Origin: an uncultured Clostridia bacterium
Lineage (GTDB): Bacteria > Bacillota > Clostridia > Oscillospirales > Ruminococcaceae
Length of the DNA: 41,337 bases
NCBI GenBank assembly: GCA_947631265.1
Contig: CANRKQ010000004.1
Span: 1 to 41,337, forward strand
Direction of reading: 5' to 3'
Shown: positions 19,289-29,171 of the stretch, one piece after another
Layout: every line of letters starts with the position of its first letter
Numbering within the stretch: the stretch's first letter is position 1
Notes under the pieces: generated by a model
Told to the model about the DNA's origin: nothing
The model's database searches: none
Seen by the model: only the letters and a program-made list of their open reading frames with translations
Program-made: the position numbers and the translations under genes

Positions 19289-20284
19289 TTAACCGTTCCA
19301 TCCCTTAGGAATAAATAATTCTTCAAAAGTATTTATTGCATAGCTGTCTGTCATTCCTGCTACATAATCGCATACTGCCGTTTCTTTTGAAAAATTGCAT
19401 GCAAGCTCCTTATACTGATCGGTCATAACTCTGTCGAAATTTTCATAGAAATAACTAAATAAAGTTCCTAAAAGGTCTTTTACTTTTACTTCTTCGGACT
19501 TGCATTTCGGATTTGTATAAACGCTTTGGAACATAAATTTATGAAGTTTATCATGGGCATCTTTTATATCATCGTCCATACGAATGTCGATAGCACCGTT
19601 TTTTACAATAGAATTTACAAGCGTTGTAATTCTCTCAGATTTTGAATGACCAAGCACATTTGAAATATCAGACGGAATATCCGCCTCAGACAAAACGCCC
19701 GCTCTAATAGAATCATCAATATCGTGGTTTATATAAGCTATAACGTCTGCAAGTCTGACCACATATCCTTCTTTAGTTTCGGCGATTTGGTTTGTATGAG
19801 CTAGAATACCGTTTCTTACCTCATATGTAAGATTAAGCTTATCTATATGGTCAACTACTCTTAGACTTTGCTTATAATGCTTAAACCCGCAGGAAGAGAG
19901 CTCATTCAAAACACGCTCACCTTCGTGTCCGAACGGAGTGTGTCCTAAATCATGACCGAGAGCAATAGCCTCTATCAAATCCTCATTAAGTCTTAAGGCT
20001 CTGCCTATTGTTCGTGCGATCTGAGAAACCTCAAGAGTATGGGTAAGTCTTGTTCTGTAATGATCACCGGTAGGGAACAGGAATACCTGTGCCTTGTGCT
20101 TGAGGCGTCTGAATGAGTTTGAGTGAAGGATCCTGTCTCTGTCCCTTTGAAAATCAGTTCTTAAATCGCACTTTTTTATATCATTAACTCTGCCTTTAGT
20201 ATTCTTTGAAAGACAGGCAGTTTCGCAGAGGGTTTGTTCTTCAATTAATTCAGTTTGTTCTCTAGGTAGAATATATACCACCAC
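19289..20284 (-). CDS. dgt: Deoxyguanosinetriphosphate triphosphohydrolase-like HD protein
   Basis: FRRLKHKAQVFLFPTGDHYRTRLTHTLEVSQIAR, ALGHDLGHTPFGHEGE; in the dgt-dnaG-rpoD arrangement. Confidence 0.93.
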   Translation of the reverse strand: MVVYILPREQTELIEEQTLCETACLSKNTKGRVNDIKKCDLRTDFQRDRDRILHSNSFRRLKHKAQVFLFPTGDHYRTRLTHTLEVSQIARTIGRALRLNEDLIEAIALGHDLGHTPFGHEGERVLNELSSCGFKHYKQSLRVVDHIDKLNLTYEVRNGILAHTNQIAETKEGYVVRLADVIAYINHDIDDSIRAGVLSEADIPSDISNVLGHSKSERITTLVNSIVKNGAIDIRMDDDIKDAHDKLHKFMFQSVYTNPKCKSEEVKVKDLLGTLFSYFYENFDRVMTDQYKELACNFSKETAVCDYVAGMTDSYAINTFEELFIPKGWNG

Positions 20285-20398
20285 CTGACATTATGTTAAT
20301 ATTATATACTAAAAAAATCCGTCAAAACCTTTTCACTTAATTTTAATTAACAAATTATTTACAATATGTCCTTATAAATCAACACCAACAGCTTATTA

Positions 20399-21019
20399 TC
20401 AAGCAAAATTCCCATATTTCATCTCAGATTTAGAAATTTTTATTTTTCCGTTAGTAATATCATTGAGTTTTTCCACAAGCTTATCATACATTTCCGCTTT
20501 AACAAGAAGTTCAAGTGTGACATCGTTTAAAAACTCATCAGAGAGCATTTTTATATCAAATTCGGGTAGGGAATACTCTATCTTTCCATAAAGTGAATAG
20601 TCAAATTTCAGAGTTACCTCAAAGCATTGATACATTTCCATTTTATCGGCTGCGTCAACAGCAAGCTTGCAGGCGTGCGAATAGGCTCGTACAAGTCCGC
20701 CACCGCCGAGCAAAATACCTCCGAAGTACCTTGTAATAACTACACATACGTCTGTTAGACCTTCCTTTTTAAGCACATCAAGCGCGGGAATACCGGCAGT
20801 ACCCTGAGGTTCTCCGTCATCGCTGTAACGGGTAATATTATTATCTCTTAGTATATACGCATAGACGTTATGCTTTGCTTTTCTGTTCTGAGATTTTATT
20901 TTGTTAATGAAGTCAATAGCGTCTTGATTAGTTTTTACAGGAGAGATATATCCTATAAATTCTGATTTTTTTTCAATAAAGCTATCCGTTGCAAAGCTTT
21001 TTACTGTTGTATAATTCAT
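20399..21019 (-). CDS. YigZ/IMPACT family protein (UPF0029)
   Basis: KKSEFIGYISPV, KHNVYAYIL, RYSDDGEPQGTAGIPALDVL, YFGGILLGGGGLVRAY. Confidence 0.95.
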   Translation of the reverse strand: MNYTTVKSFATDSFIEKKSEFIGYISPVKTNQDAIDFINKIKSQNRKAKHNVYAYILRDNNITRYSDDGEPQGTAGIPALDVLKKEGLTDVCVVITRYFGGILLGGGGLVRAYSHACKLAVDAADKMEMYQCFEVTLKFDYSLYGKIEYSLPEFDIKMLSDEFLNDVTLELLVKAEMYDKLVEKLNDITNGKIKISKSEMKYGNFA

Positions 21020-21042
21020 AAATAATCAGTCCTTAATTCATC

Positions 21043-21074
21043 TAAAATAAAAAGAGTGGATTTGACCAATCCAC
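21043..21074 (-). terminator. Terminator after rpmE (minus strand)
   Basis: GTGGATT-TGACC-AATCCAC; minus strand continues CTCTTTTTATTTTA. Confidence 0.8.
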
Positions 21075-21092
21075 CCTAAATTTCTTTGATTA

Positions 21093-21293
21093 CTAATCAA
21101 GGTTGAAACGCTTTTTGAATCTGTCAACACGTCCACCTGTATCAGTAAGTTTTTGCTTACCTGTGTAGAAAGGGTGACATTTTGAACAAATTTCGACCTT
21201 AATATCCTTCTTTGTAGAACGAGTATTGATTACGTTACCGCAAGCACAGGTAATAGTAGTTTCTTCATACTCAGGATGAATACCATCTCTCAT
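21093..21293 (-). CDS. rpmE: 50S ribosomal protein L31 (Zn-binding C+ form)
   Basis: [63 protein letters not shown]; start at 21293 has GAGGAGG RBS; the track start is too early. Confidence 0.97.
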   Translation of the reverse strand: MRDGIHPEYEETTITCACGNVINTRSTKKDIKVEICSKCHPFYTGKQKLTDTGGRVDRFKKRFNLD

Positions 21294-21392
21294 TACAAAT
21301 CCTCCTCTCAAAACATCAAATATATGACCCACATAGAAGCCCATCATTTCAGTTTAGACAGTAGTTCTATGGAATAATCATCAGTAATTGAT

Positions 21393-21421
21393 AGTATAGC
21401 ACACTAAATAAGAAAATGCAA
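21393..21421 (-). promoter_or_regulatory. Promoter for rpmE
   Basis: Minus strand TTGCAT - 17 nt - TATACT. Confidence 0.65.
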
Positions 21422-21430
21422 GTACTTTTT

Positions 21431-22078
21431 CTACTTTTTTATTACATTGACGTTTATTTTCTGCATTGCTTTTGCATTGCAGTCGATATCTTTAACATTG
21501 ACAGCAAACATTTTCTGACATTTCTTTTTATCAGGCTTTTTAGCTTTAGTTTCATTAATATTGATATATATTTCGTTTTCGCTGTATTTTACTGAGCTTA
21601 AAGATATTTTTGAATTACTGTTTTCAAAATTAACTATTGTGAGGAAAATAGTGTTTTTAGAAAAGGTATTTTTGTTGTTTATATCATTAAAATATTTATT
21701 AATTTTATCGCTGAGCGTAAATTTTGTTTTTAAATCATCGAAGAAGTATTCAACAACTCTTTTAGCGGTTATAACAGCAGTAACAGGGTAGTTGATATTT
21801 TTACCTTTTTGCTCAATATCAAAAACTTTTTTAGTATATTTTATTTTAGTACCTTTTAATTCGGAATCAGAGCCGCTGCTTTTGGTAGGAACAAGAGTAG
21901 TATCCTCAGTATTTATCGTAGTCATTGCCTGCTGTGAGGCTATATTTGAGCTTTCTTCTAGCCTTTCAGTTTCCTGATCGTTCGCTCTTACTACAAAGAA
22001 TAGTCCTACTGCCAAAAAAACAACGAATATAATAGGGAATACCTGTTTTACATTTTTCATTGTGACCTCCAGCTGCAT
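21431..22078 (-). CDS. Hypothetical membrane-anchored/secreted protein
   Basis: N-terminal TM/signal (FPIIFVVFLAVGLFFVVRA) then a Ser/Thr linker; no recognised domain. Internal start MKNVKQVF possible. Confidence 0.6.
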   Translation of the reverse strand: MQLEVTMKNVKQVFPIIFVVFLAVGLFFVVRANDQETERLEESSNIASQQAMTTINTEDTTLVPTKSSGSDSELKGTKIKYTKKVFDIEQKGKNINYPVTAVITAKRVVEYFFDDLKTKFTLSDKINKYFNDINNKNTFSKNTIFLTIVNFENSNSKISLSSVKYSENEIYININETKAKKPDKKKCQKMFAVNVKDIDCNAKAMQKINVNVIKK

Positions 22079-22257
22079 AAAATTTTCCTATTATTTATTA
22101 AATAATGATTTTTACATAACTAACAAGTAAATTATATCATTATTCAGAGCAATAGTCAACCGGAGGCGTTACCATATATCAGGTTGTCAGTATCTTTTGA
22201 AATAGCTGAAGCTTGTATCATTAATTTTTTATTTTAACAACTGTGTAACATAAAGTA

Positions 22258-22286
22258 ACCGCCTTTGAGAAATTCTCAAAGGCGGT
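22258..22286 (-). terminator. Hairpin downstream of GH5 gene, likely terminator
   Basis: Perfect palindrome ACCGCCTTTGAGAA-A-TTCTCAAAGGCGGT; the minus-strand T-tract (TTACTTTATG) is weak. Confidence 0.55.
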
Positions 22287-22309
22287 AAATAATTCAACAT
22301 TTTCGTTGA

Positions 22310-25138
22310 TTATTTAACTTTTACTTTGCTGAGTTTTTTGTTCCATGCGCTATATACCTTCTGTACTACGTTGTTCTTGTCCTTGTATGTAGCGTATGCT
22401 CTTACTCTTACATAGTAAGTCTTCTTGCTCTTTATCTTCTTGTTCTTGATTGTAAGTTTCTTATTTGTTGTTAACTTATTGAAGATTATCTTACTCTTCT
22501 TGAACTTCTTGTTTGTTGATACCTGTACCTCGTAGCCCTTTGCTTTCTTGACTTTGTTCCAGGTTGCATTTATCGTCTTCTTAGACTTGCTCTTGACTGT
22601 CAGCTTGGTTATCTTAGCTTGTTTCATTGCCTTCTTTGCTGCTGACTTGTCCTTCTTAACAGCTTTTGCACTTCTTGTTGCCTTTGTTGTAGTTACAGAA
22701 GCGGCAGGTTTCTTTGAGGTAGTTGGTTTTACAACAAGCTTTGCAATTGCGTTCTCAATTGCAGTTGCATATCCATCAACTACGCTCTGCTCTGATTTGT
22801 TCTTATTACGATCTACAGCGGCAACAGCATCTCTAACTGCCTTTGCAGATTCATCTGTGTATTTGCTTAAATCAGATGGAACCTTTGCAACTGCTGCGTC
22901 AACTTTTGCATAATCTGCCGGTTTGTATTCCAGAGCCTCGATTGCTGCATTAAGTGCACTTGTAGCTTGATCTGCCTCATATTGAGTTGCTTCTTCACCC
23001 TTTGCTAAAACTGATTTAGCTTTAGCAAGTGCATCTGTTAAAGCAGGAATAGTTTCATCTGTGCACCAGCTTGGGTCAATAGCGTCAGCTTTAGTGATTG
23101 CTGCCTGAAGTGCTGTGAAATCTGTAGGTTTACCTTTTCCGCAGATCTCGCAGACATCGTCTACATAACTGTGATCTCCATACTTTAAAAGTTCGGTGTA
23201 TGTTTCATTACATACGACACATTTAAATTCATATTTTTCTCTTTGTACGCAATTTCCCTTAACTTTTTTAAGTTGGTAACTATGAATATGTGCAGTTTTC
23301 ATAGATATAATTAGTGAATATCCTGTCAGGGTTATTGAAGGACTTTTTGTGCCGTAGTATATGTTTAGTCCGTTTGGTCTATCAGCTACACCTGAGTATG
23401 TTGCAAATACAGCCTGAGCGTCAATATAACCGGTATATACTCCATTTTCATCCTTTTTACAATCACTGAAATAAATATAGTTATCATTCCATCCATCCCA
23501 GTTAGTATTTGTATATGGAGCTAAACGGAATGCAATTGCAGTTTCATCATTAGGTATTTCGCCATTTACTGTGAATTGAACTTTTATTTCTTTTGCATGA
23601 TCAAAGTCAAACTGAGGACTGGTAATTGACATAATATAATTATCAGCTTCTGTATTTACATCTGAAGGAGTCTGAGGCTTATTAGATATGACCTTTTCAT
23701 ACGTTACGCTTGAATTATACTCCAGATTATTAATAGCTTCCGTAAGTGTAGATATTGCTTTGGTATAATCTTCATCATTTGAAGAGCTATTGTTATATAT
23801 TGCTTTAACATCTTCTAATATACGGGAAAATTCAGTCCATGAATCTTCAACAATCCAGTCTTTATTTACATCTTCTGCACGAATTATAGTTAAACCAAGC
23901 TTTTCCTTTTTGGTCACATAGACATCTATCATTGCGTCTAAAACCTCTTGACAAACAATCTCATATGTATTTCTGTCAAAGAGACCATAGCTGTTTGTAG
24001 CTACTCCGTTGTCCCAATAAACAGGCACACATCCGTACTTTTTGCAATCTTCACAGAATGTCTTGACATAATATGATCTAAACTGAGTGTTTAATGGGTC
24101 ATAGTTTGATTTATCAATACATCCATATTCACCGATAATTACAGGATAGCCTTTATCTACAAAATTTTCTTTCATCTTTTTGAGCTGTCCATCCATATAA
24201 TCTTCATCAGCCCAAACACCATTCTTTTTACTTGGAACTCCATCTTTTCCCCATTGTGTGATACCATTACTTGCTTTACCATCACCTACGAAATCCCATG
24301 GGGCATAGTAGTGAACTGACATCATAATTCTATTTTCTGTAATAGAGGAGTTTCTATATTCATCAGTAGGAAGTTTAAATATTTCCTTCTGCAAGTATTC
24401 TACTGAATTATCAATATCAGTATTACGACCGCATACAAGTAGCCATCTCTTATCATTGTTTCCGCCTGTCTGACGAACGGTATCAACAAAAATTTGGTTA
24501 TATGCATTAATATTTGGATAGTCTGTTTCAGAATTAGATTGAAATTCTTCATTCATAGACTCAAAAATAAGGTGCTCATCGTAATCCTTGAATACATTTG
24601 CAATCTGCTGCCAACACGCCTTATATTTAGCTCGGATTTCTACCTGTTCCTCTTCTTTTTTTCCACACAGCAGCCATCCGCCTGCTACTGTAGTATATCC
24701 GTCGCCGTGCATATTGATAATTGTATAAAGCTCATCATCAATTGCATAATCAACGACTTCCTTAACTCTAGCAAGCCATTCAGGGTCTATAGTATAATCA
24801 GGACCCTCGCCAATTGACGCCAAATAAGAAACGGGTATTCTAATTGATTTATAGCCTGCCAGCTTAACTGCGTGAATAAGCTCCCTTTGTACAGTAGGGT
24901 TGCCCCAGTATGTTTCATCAGGATATTGATCAGCGCCTCCAACCTCAAGCTGATTTCCTAAGTTCCAACCGGCACCCATTGCTTCTGTAATTGTGTTTTG
25001 ATCCAAATCGATGAAATCGTCGTTCGCATTAGCAGCGCTAGTTGTAACAGAAAATGTACTTACTACAGCTGATATCGCCATAACAGCTCCCATCAGCCCT
25101 GAAATAATTTTCTTAATCTTCATGTTTTTATTCCTCAT
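22310..25138 (-). CDS. Secreted multimodular GH5 endoglucanase-like protein with FIVAR-like and C-terminal FN3-like modules
   Basis: Signal peptide; GAGWNLGNQLE, SIRIPVSY, IFESMNEEF (acid/base), VIIGEYGC (nucleophile); repeated LTEAINNLEY/LNAAIEALEYKP FIVAR-like segments; KAKGYEVQVSTNKKF...YYVRVRAY FN3-like C-terminus. Confidence 0.93.
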   Translation of the reverse strand: MRNKNMKIKKIISGLMGAVMAISAVVSTFSVTTSAANANDDFIDLDQNTITEAMGAGWNLGNQLEVGGADQYPDETYWGNPTVQRELIHAVKLAGYKSIRIPVSYLASIGEGPDYTIDPEWLARVKEVVDYAIDDELYTIINMHGDGYTTVAGGWLLCGKKEEEQVEIRAKYKACWQQIANVFKDYDEHLIFESMNEEFQSNSETDYPNINAYNQIFVDTVRQTGGNNDKRWLLVCGRNTDIDNSVEYLQKEIFKLPTDEYRNSSITENRIMMSVHYYAPWDFVGDGKASNGITQWGKDGVPSKKNGVWADEDYMDGQLKKMKENFVDKGYPVIIGEYGCIDKSNYDPLNTQFRSYYVKTFCEDCKKYGCVPVYWDNGVATNSYGLFDRNTYEIVCQEVLDAMIDVYVTKKEKLGLTIIRAEDVNKDWIVEDSWTEFSRILEDVKAIYNNSSSNDEDYTKAISTLTEAINNLEYNSSVTYEKVISNKPQTPSDVNTEADNYIMSITSPQFDFDHAKEIKVQFTVNGEIPNDETAIAFRLAPYTNTNWDGWNDNYIYFSDCKKDENGVYTGYIDAQAVFATYSGVADRPNGLNIYYGTKSPSITLTGYSLIISMKTAHIHSYQLKKVKGNCVQREKYEFKCVVCNETYTELLKYGDHSYVDDVCEICGKGKPTDFTALQAAITKADAIDPSWCTDETIPALTDALAKAKSVLAKGEEATQYEADQATSALNAAIEALEYKPADYAKVDAAVAKVPSDLSKYTDESAKAVRDAVAAVDRNKNKSEQSVVDGYATAIENAIAKLVVKPTTSKKPAASVTTTKATRSAKAVKKDKSAAKKAMKQAKITKLTVKSKSKKTINATWNKVKKAKGYEVQVSTNKKFKKSKIIFNKLTTNKKLTIKNKKIKSKKTYYVRVRAYATYKDKNNVVQKVYSAWNKKLSKVKVK

Positions 25139-25443
25139 TTCCTAAATACATTAAATTAAATACATAATTTTTTGCAGAACTGTGTTCCACACATTGTTTA
25201 CCATTTTGGTAATGTCATCACTTTTCATCATATTGCCCCAAATCATAGGATCTTTCTGTATTAAAGCTATATTGTTTTAATACGTTCTAACCTGTTGGGT
25301 TGTGGGATATGCACCCCGGCAGGTTTAATAATCCTGTGGCTTGTTATTTTATATGGGTAGGGGTCATGTGAAAAATGAACTTTCACAATTGGCAGCATCA
25401 GATGCAGCCATAGTGTTTTTTACAATTAATTACAAGCCCCATT

Positions 25444-25596
25444 TCAGCGTCGAGCTGCTGTTCGGTCATATTTACTTACTATTCCGTTATCAGCATTTTG
25501 TGCTGAGCTTTTTACATTAGTAATTCTCTGTAAAGAAAGAGAACCTAATACTGTACAATTAGACGGAACAAAAGCGTATGACCTTTTAATATCCAT
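25444..25596 (-). CDS. Unannotated 50-aa ORF at the start of the GH5 transcript
   Basis: MDIKRSYAFVPSNCTVLGSLSLQRITNVKSSAQNADNGIVSKYDRTAARR*; RBS AAGGA 8 nt upstream and an extended -10 promoter ~50 nt upstream; below the 60-aa cut-off of the ORF track. Confidence 0.4.
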   Translation of the reverse strand: MDIKRSYAFVPSNCTVLGSLSLQRITNVKSSAQNADNGIVSKYDRTAARR

Positions 25597-25650
25597 ACAA
25601 TCATTCCTTTTCTTAAAATATTCCTAATATATATTCATGGCACCATACTA

Positions 25651-25679
25651 ATTATATCAAATAAAAATAGAAAAGAAAA
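25651..25679 (-). promoter_or_regulatory. Promoter (extended -10) upstream of the 50-aa ORF/GH5
   Basis: Minus strand TTTTCT - 17 nt - TATAAT with TGATATAAT extended -10. Confidence 0.5.
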
Positions 25680-25733
25680 TTGGTTATTTAACTAAAATAT
25701 ATGTCGAAATTTTATCTATTTTGACGTATATAG

Positions 25734-25764
25734 TAATAAAAAAAGACAGATATGATCTGTCTTT
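25734..25764 (-). terminator. Terminator after the phosphosugar mutase gene
   Basis: AAAGACAGAT-ATG-ATCTGTCTTT; minus strand continues TTTTTATTAC. Confidence 0.85.
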
Positions 25765-25796
25765 ATGTTATAATTATTTACTTTTTAAGTACATTT

Positions 25797-27515
25797 TCAA
25801 AAACCAATTATGCTTTTAAAGTCATCTGAAATTATTTTTTCAAGATTTATTGCATTTTGTCTGTCGCTATCGGTTGTTGTATAATATGCCTTAATTTTTG
25901 GTTCGGTGCCCGACGGACGGATTATCACCTTTGCATTTTTCTCAAGTGTAAATGACATTACATCAGATTCAGGAAGGTCGATGGTTTCTTCTTTTCCGTT
26001 TGTCAGATCCTTTTGAATTCCAGATTTATAATCTGCAATTGCCACAACCTTCAGTCCGCCTATTTCATAAGGAGGATTTTTTCTGAGTTCGGTCATTATT
26101 TCTGACATTCTTTCCATACCTGAAAGACCTTCGCAAATAAAACTCTTCTGAGTATGAACAAAATTGCCGTACTTAGCATATAGGTTTTCTCTTGCCTGAA
26201 TAAGAGATATGCCCTTTGTACGGTAAAATGCAGTCATTTCACATACAAGCATTGACGCAACAACAGCGTCTTTATCCCTTACATATGAGCCTGCAAGATA
26301 GCCGTAGCTTTCTTCAAAACCGAAGATGTATCTGTTTTCTTCATTCTTTTCTTCGAGAAGTCCTATCTGCTCGCCTATAAACTTAAAGCCTGTCAGCACC
26401 TCAAGCATTTGAACATTATATTCTTCCGCAATTTTTGCTATTATATCAGTTGAAACTATCGTCTTAATTGTGATAGGATCATCAGGCATTGTGCCTGTTG
26501 CAGTTCTTTCGTGACAAATGTATTCAAGTAGCATTGCCCCTACTTCGTTTCCTGAGAACAAAACAAAGTCACCGTTGCCGTCCGGAACGGCTATTCCCAT
26601 TCTGTCAGCGTCGGGGTCAGAGGCTAAAAGTAAATCGGGTCCGACCTCCTTTGACAGCTCAAGACCCTTTTGAAGAGCGTCTTTTATTTCAGGGTTAGGG
26701 AAAGGACAGGTGGGAAAGTTGCCGTCAGGCTTTTCCTGCTCGGGAACTACAATAATATCCTTAACGCCGATACTTTTAAGGATCTGTCTGATGGGTTTGT
26801 TTCCAGTGCCGTTTAGAGGAGTAAATACCACCTTTAATCCGCTTTCAGAAACAATTTCAGGATGTATGCTCTGCGCTCTGACATTTTCAAGATATTTGTT
26901 AATCACGTCTTGAGAAATATATTCTATTTTACCGTTTCTTAGTCCCTCATCAAAATCGATAACACGAGCGCCGTCAAGAACATCAACGTGCGAAATCTTT
27001 TCCAAAACAATATCGGCAGCCTGCGGTGGCATCTGACATCCGTCTGAGCCGTAAACCTTGTAGCCGTTGTATTTGGCAGGATTGTGAGATGCGGTAATAA
27101 CAATTCCAGAATCGCATTTAAGTTCTCTGACCGCGAACGAAAGCATAGGAGTAGGCATTAGCTCGGAATAAATGTAAACCTTGATTCCGTTTGCCGCAAG
27201 AACGCTTGCTGCCTCCTTTGCAAAAACATCAGATTTTATTCTGGAATCATAAGCAATAGCCACCGAGCCGTTTTCAAACTCCTGATTAACATAATCAGCC
27301 AAGCCCTGAGTCGCCTGACGTACAGTATAAATATTCATTCTGTTAGTTCCTGCACCTATTACGCCTCTAAGTCCGGCAGTACCGAATTTCAGAGAAATCG
27401 CAAATCTGTCTTCTATTTCAGAATCATTGTTCTCAATGCTTTTAAGCTCGGGAATCAAATCCGGATCGTCAACAGCCTTTTCACACCATAATGTATATAA
27501 TTCGTTAATTGTCAC
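25797..27515 (-). CDS. Phospho-sugar mutase (phosphoglucomutase/phosphomannomutase)
   Basis: KFGTAGLRGVIGAGTNRMN, GIVITASHNPAKYNGYKVYG, LLASDPDADRMGIAVPD, GFEESYGYLAGSYVRDKD, IRPSGTEPKIKAYY. Confidence 0.96.
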   Translation of the reverse strand: MTINELYTLWCEKAVDDPDLIPELKSIENNDSEIEDRFAISLKFGTAGLRGVIGAGTNRMNIYTVRQATQGLADYVNQEFENGSVAIAYDSRIKSDVFAKEAASVLAANGIKVYIYSELMPTPMLSFAVRELKCDSGIVITASHNPAKYNGYKVYGSDGCQMPPQAADIVLEKISHVDVLDGARVIDFDEGLRNGKIEYISQDVINKYLENVRAQSIHPEIVSESGLKVVFTPLNGTGNKPIRQILKSIGVKDIIVVPEQEKPDGNFPTCPFPNPEIKDALQKGLELSKEVGPDLLLASDPDADRMGIAVPDGNGDFVLFSGNEVGAMLLEYICHERTATGTMPDDPITIKTIVSTDIIAKIAEEYNVQMLEVLTGFKFIGEQIGLLEEKNEENRYIFGFEESYGYLAGSYVRDKDAVVASMLVCEMTAFYRTKGISLIQARENLYAKYGNFVHTQKSFICEGLSGMERMSEIMTELRKNPPYEIGGLKVVAIADYKSGIQKDLTNGKEETIDLPESDVMSFTLEKNAKVIIRPSGTEPKIKAYYTTTDSDRQNAINLEKIISDDFKSIIGF

Positions 27516-27761
27516 AAAATCACCTCATAAATAATTTACACCGCGCAGAAACGCCTGAAAATAATTATAACATATTTTTTTCACCTTTCAAGGTTTTTTG
27601 TCAAATATTCATTTATTCGTAAAAAGTTAATGTTTAAATGTTGAAAAAAATTGAGTAAAATTATACTATATTTAATATATTATAATTGAATAAAAATGTT
27701 CCGGCAAAATGTGTGATACAATATTAGTCAGGCTGTATATTTATTAGGAAATAAGGGTTTA

Positions 27762-28670
27762 GTGGTTATGAATCAAAATCTGAATCAATTGAAAATATTT
27801 TATACTGTTGCTGTTGAGGGCAATATTTCTTCTGCTGCTAAAAAGCTGTTTATCTCTCAGCCTGCAATAAGTATGGCATTGGCAAAGCTTGAGGAAAGCT
27901 TTGACGTTACGCTTCTCAAACGCTCGGCAAGGGGAGTTTCATTAACATATGAGGGGGAAATGCTCTTTGAGCAGCTTGAAACTGCATTCAGCGCCATTGA
28001 AACGGGCGAGCAGAAGTTAAAGGATATTAAAAATCTCGGTCTCGGGAAAATAAAGATAGGCGCATCGTCAAGTCTGTGCAAATATATTCTCATACCGCTT
28101 TTGAAAAAATATATTGAGGAAAATCCTCATATAAAAGTGGTGATCGAATGTCAGTCATCAGCAAAAAGCCTGCAGCTTTTGGAAAACGGCAGGCTTGATA
28201 TTGCGCTTGTTGTAAATCCTGAAAACAATATAAAAGCAGATTTTCTGCCAATAGGCGAATTCGAAGATGTTTTCATTGCAAATAAAACTTACATTGATAA
28301 TTTAAAGCTTAGAGAAAAAAGAGAGCTTTCGACCAATGAGACCCTAAAGGCAGGAAATCTTATGCTTTTAGATGAAGAAAATCTTTCAAGAGTATTTGTA
28401 GATAAGTATTTAAGGGAAAACAATATAGAGGCAAATGGAATCATAGAGGTAACAAGTATGGATTTGCTCATTGATTTTGCAAAAATAGGAATGGGTATTT
28501 CTTGTGTTATAAAGCAATTTGTTCAGGAGGATCTGAAAAACGGCAGTATAACTGAACTAAAGCTTGAAACCCCTATGAACAAGCGTACAATAGGTTTTGC
28601 ATATCCGGCTCTTAAATCAAGAGGAGATTCGGTAAATGCGTTTTTGGATTTTATCAAAAGAAATATTTAA
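27762..28670 (+). CDS. LysR family transcriptional regulator
   Basis: N-terminal wHTH MNQNLNQLKIFYTVAVEGNISSAAKKLFISQPAISMALAKLEESFDVTLLKRSARGVSLT plus substrate-binding domain. Confidence 0.95.
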   Translation: MVMNQNLNQLKIFYTVAVEGNISSAAKKLFISQPAISMALAKLEESFDVTLLKRSARGVSLTYEGEMLFEQLETAFSAIETGEQKLKDIKNLGLGKIKIGASSSLCKYILIPLLKKYIEENPHIKVVIECQSSAKSLQLLENGRLDIALVVNPENNIKADFLPIGEFEDVFIANKTYIDNLKLREKRELSTNETLKAGNLMLLDEENLSRVFVDKYLRENNIEANGIIEVTSMDLLIDFAKIGMGISCVIKQFVQEDLKNGSITELKLETPMNKRTIGFAYPALKSRGDSVNAFLDFIKRNI

Positions 28671-28673
28671 AAG

Positions 28674-29036
28674 TCAGCTTGCATTTTTTTGTGCGCTCTT
28701 GAAAATGAGCGCGGTTATAAATCCAAACAGCAGCGCAGCGCTTATTCCGGCGGCGGCAGCGGTAAGACCTCCTGTGAATATGCCTAAAATACCGTTTTTG
28801 TCTATATCCTCTCTCACACCCTTGCTTAGCAGGTATCCGAAACCGGTCAGAGGAACTGTAGCACCTCCGCCTGCAAAATCAATAAGACGCTTATACACAT
28901 TTATTCCGCCGAGAAGTACTCCTGCCACAACGTATGCTACAAGTATTCTTGCCGGTGTTAGCTTTGTGTAATCGATCAAGACCTGTCCTATGGCACAGAA
29001 CAATCCTCCTACTAAGAATGCTGTTAAATATTCCAT
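28674..29036 (-). CDS. spoVAE: Stage V sporulation protein AE (SpoVAE/SpoVAEB)
   Basis: Hydrophobic, FLVGGLFCAIGQVLIDYTKLTPARILV, GGGATVPLTGFGYLLSKGV. Confidence 0.92.
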   Translation of the reverse strand: MEYLTAFLVGGLFCAIGQVLIDYTKLTPARILVAYVVAGVLLGGINVYKRLIDFAGGGATVPLTGFGYLLSKGVREDIDKNGILGIFTGGLTAAAAGISAALLFGFITALIFKSAQKNAS

Positions 29037-29126
29037 AATATAATCACTTCGCCCTTGCTTTGCAAAGGTCTCCTTTCTTTGTTTTTAAAGTTTTTAAAAC
29101 TGTTTTTGCTGTGACCGAACTGCCTT

Positions 29127-29171
29127 AGCAATTTTTAGGAAAAGCTTGTAAGCTTTCTAAAAACTATTGCT
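29127..29171. repeat. Long near-perfect inverted repeat between spoVAD and spoVAE
   Basis: AGCAATTTTTAGGAAAAGCTTGTAAGCTTTCTAAAAACTATTGCT. Confidence 0.7.

Noticed and set aside
22548-22913. Plus-strand 121-aa hydrophobic ORF
   Set aside because: Antisense artefact of the Lys/Ala-rich C-terminus of the GH5 gene.
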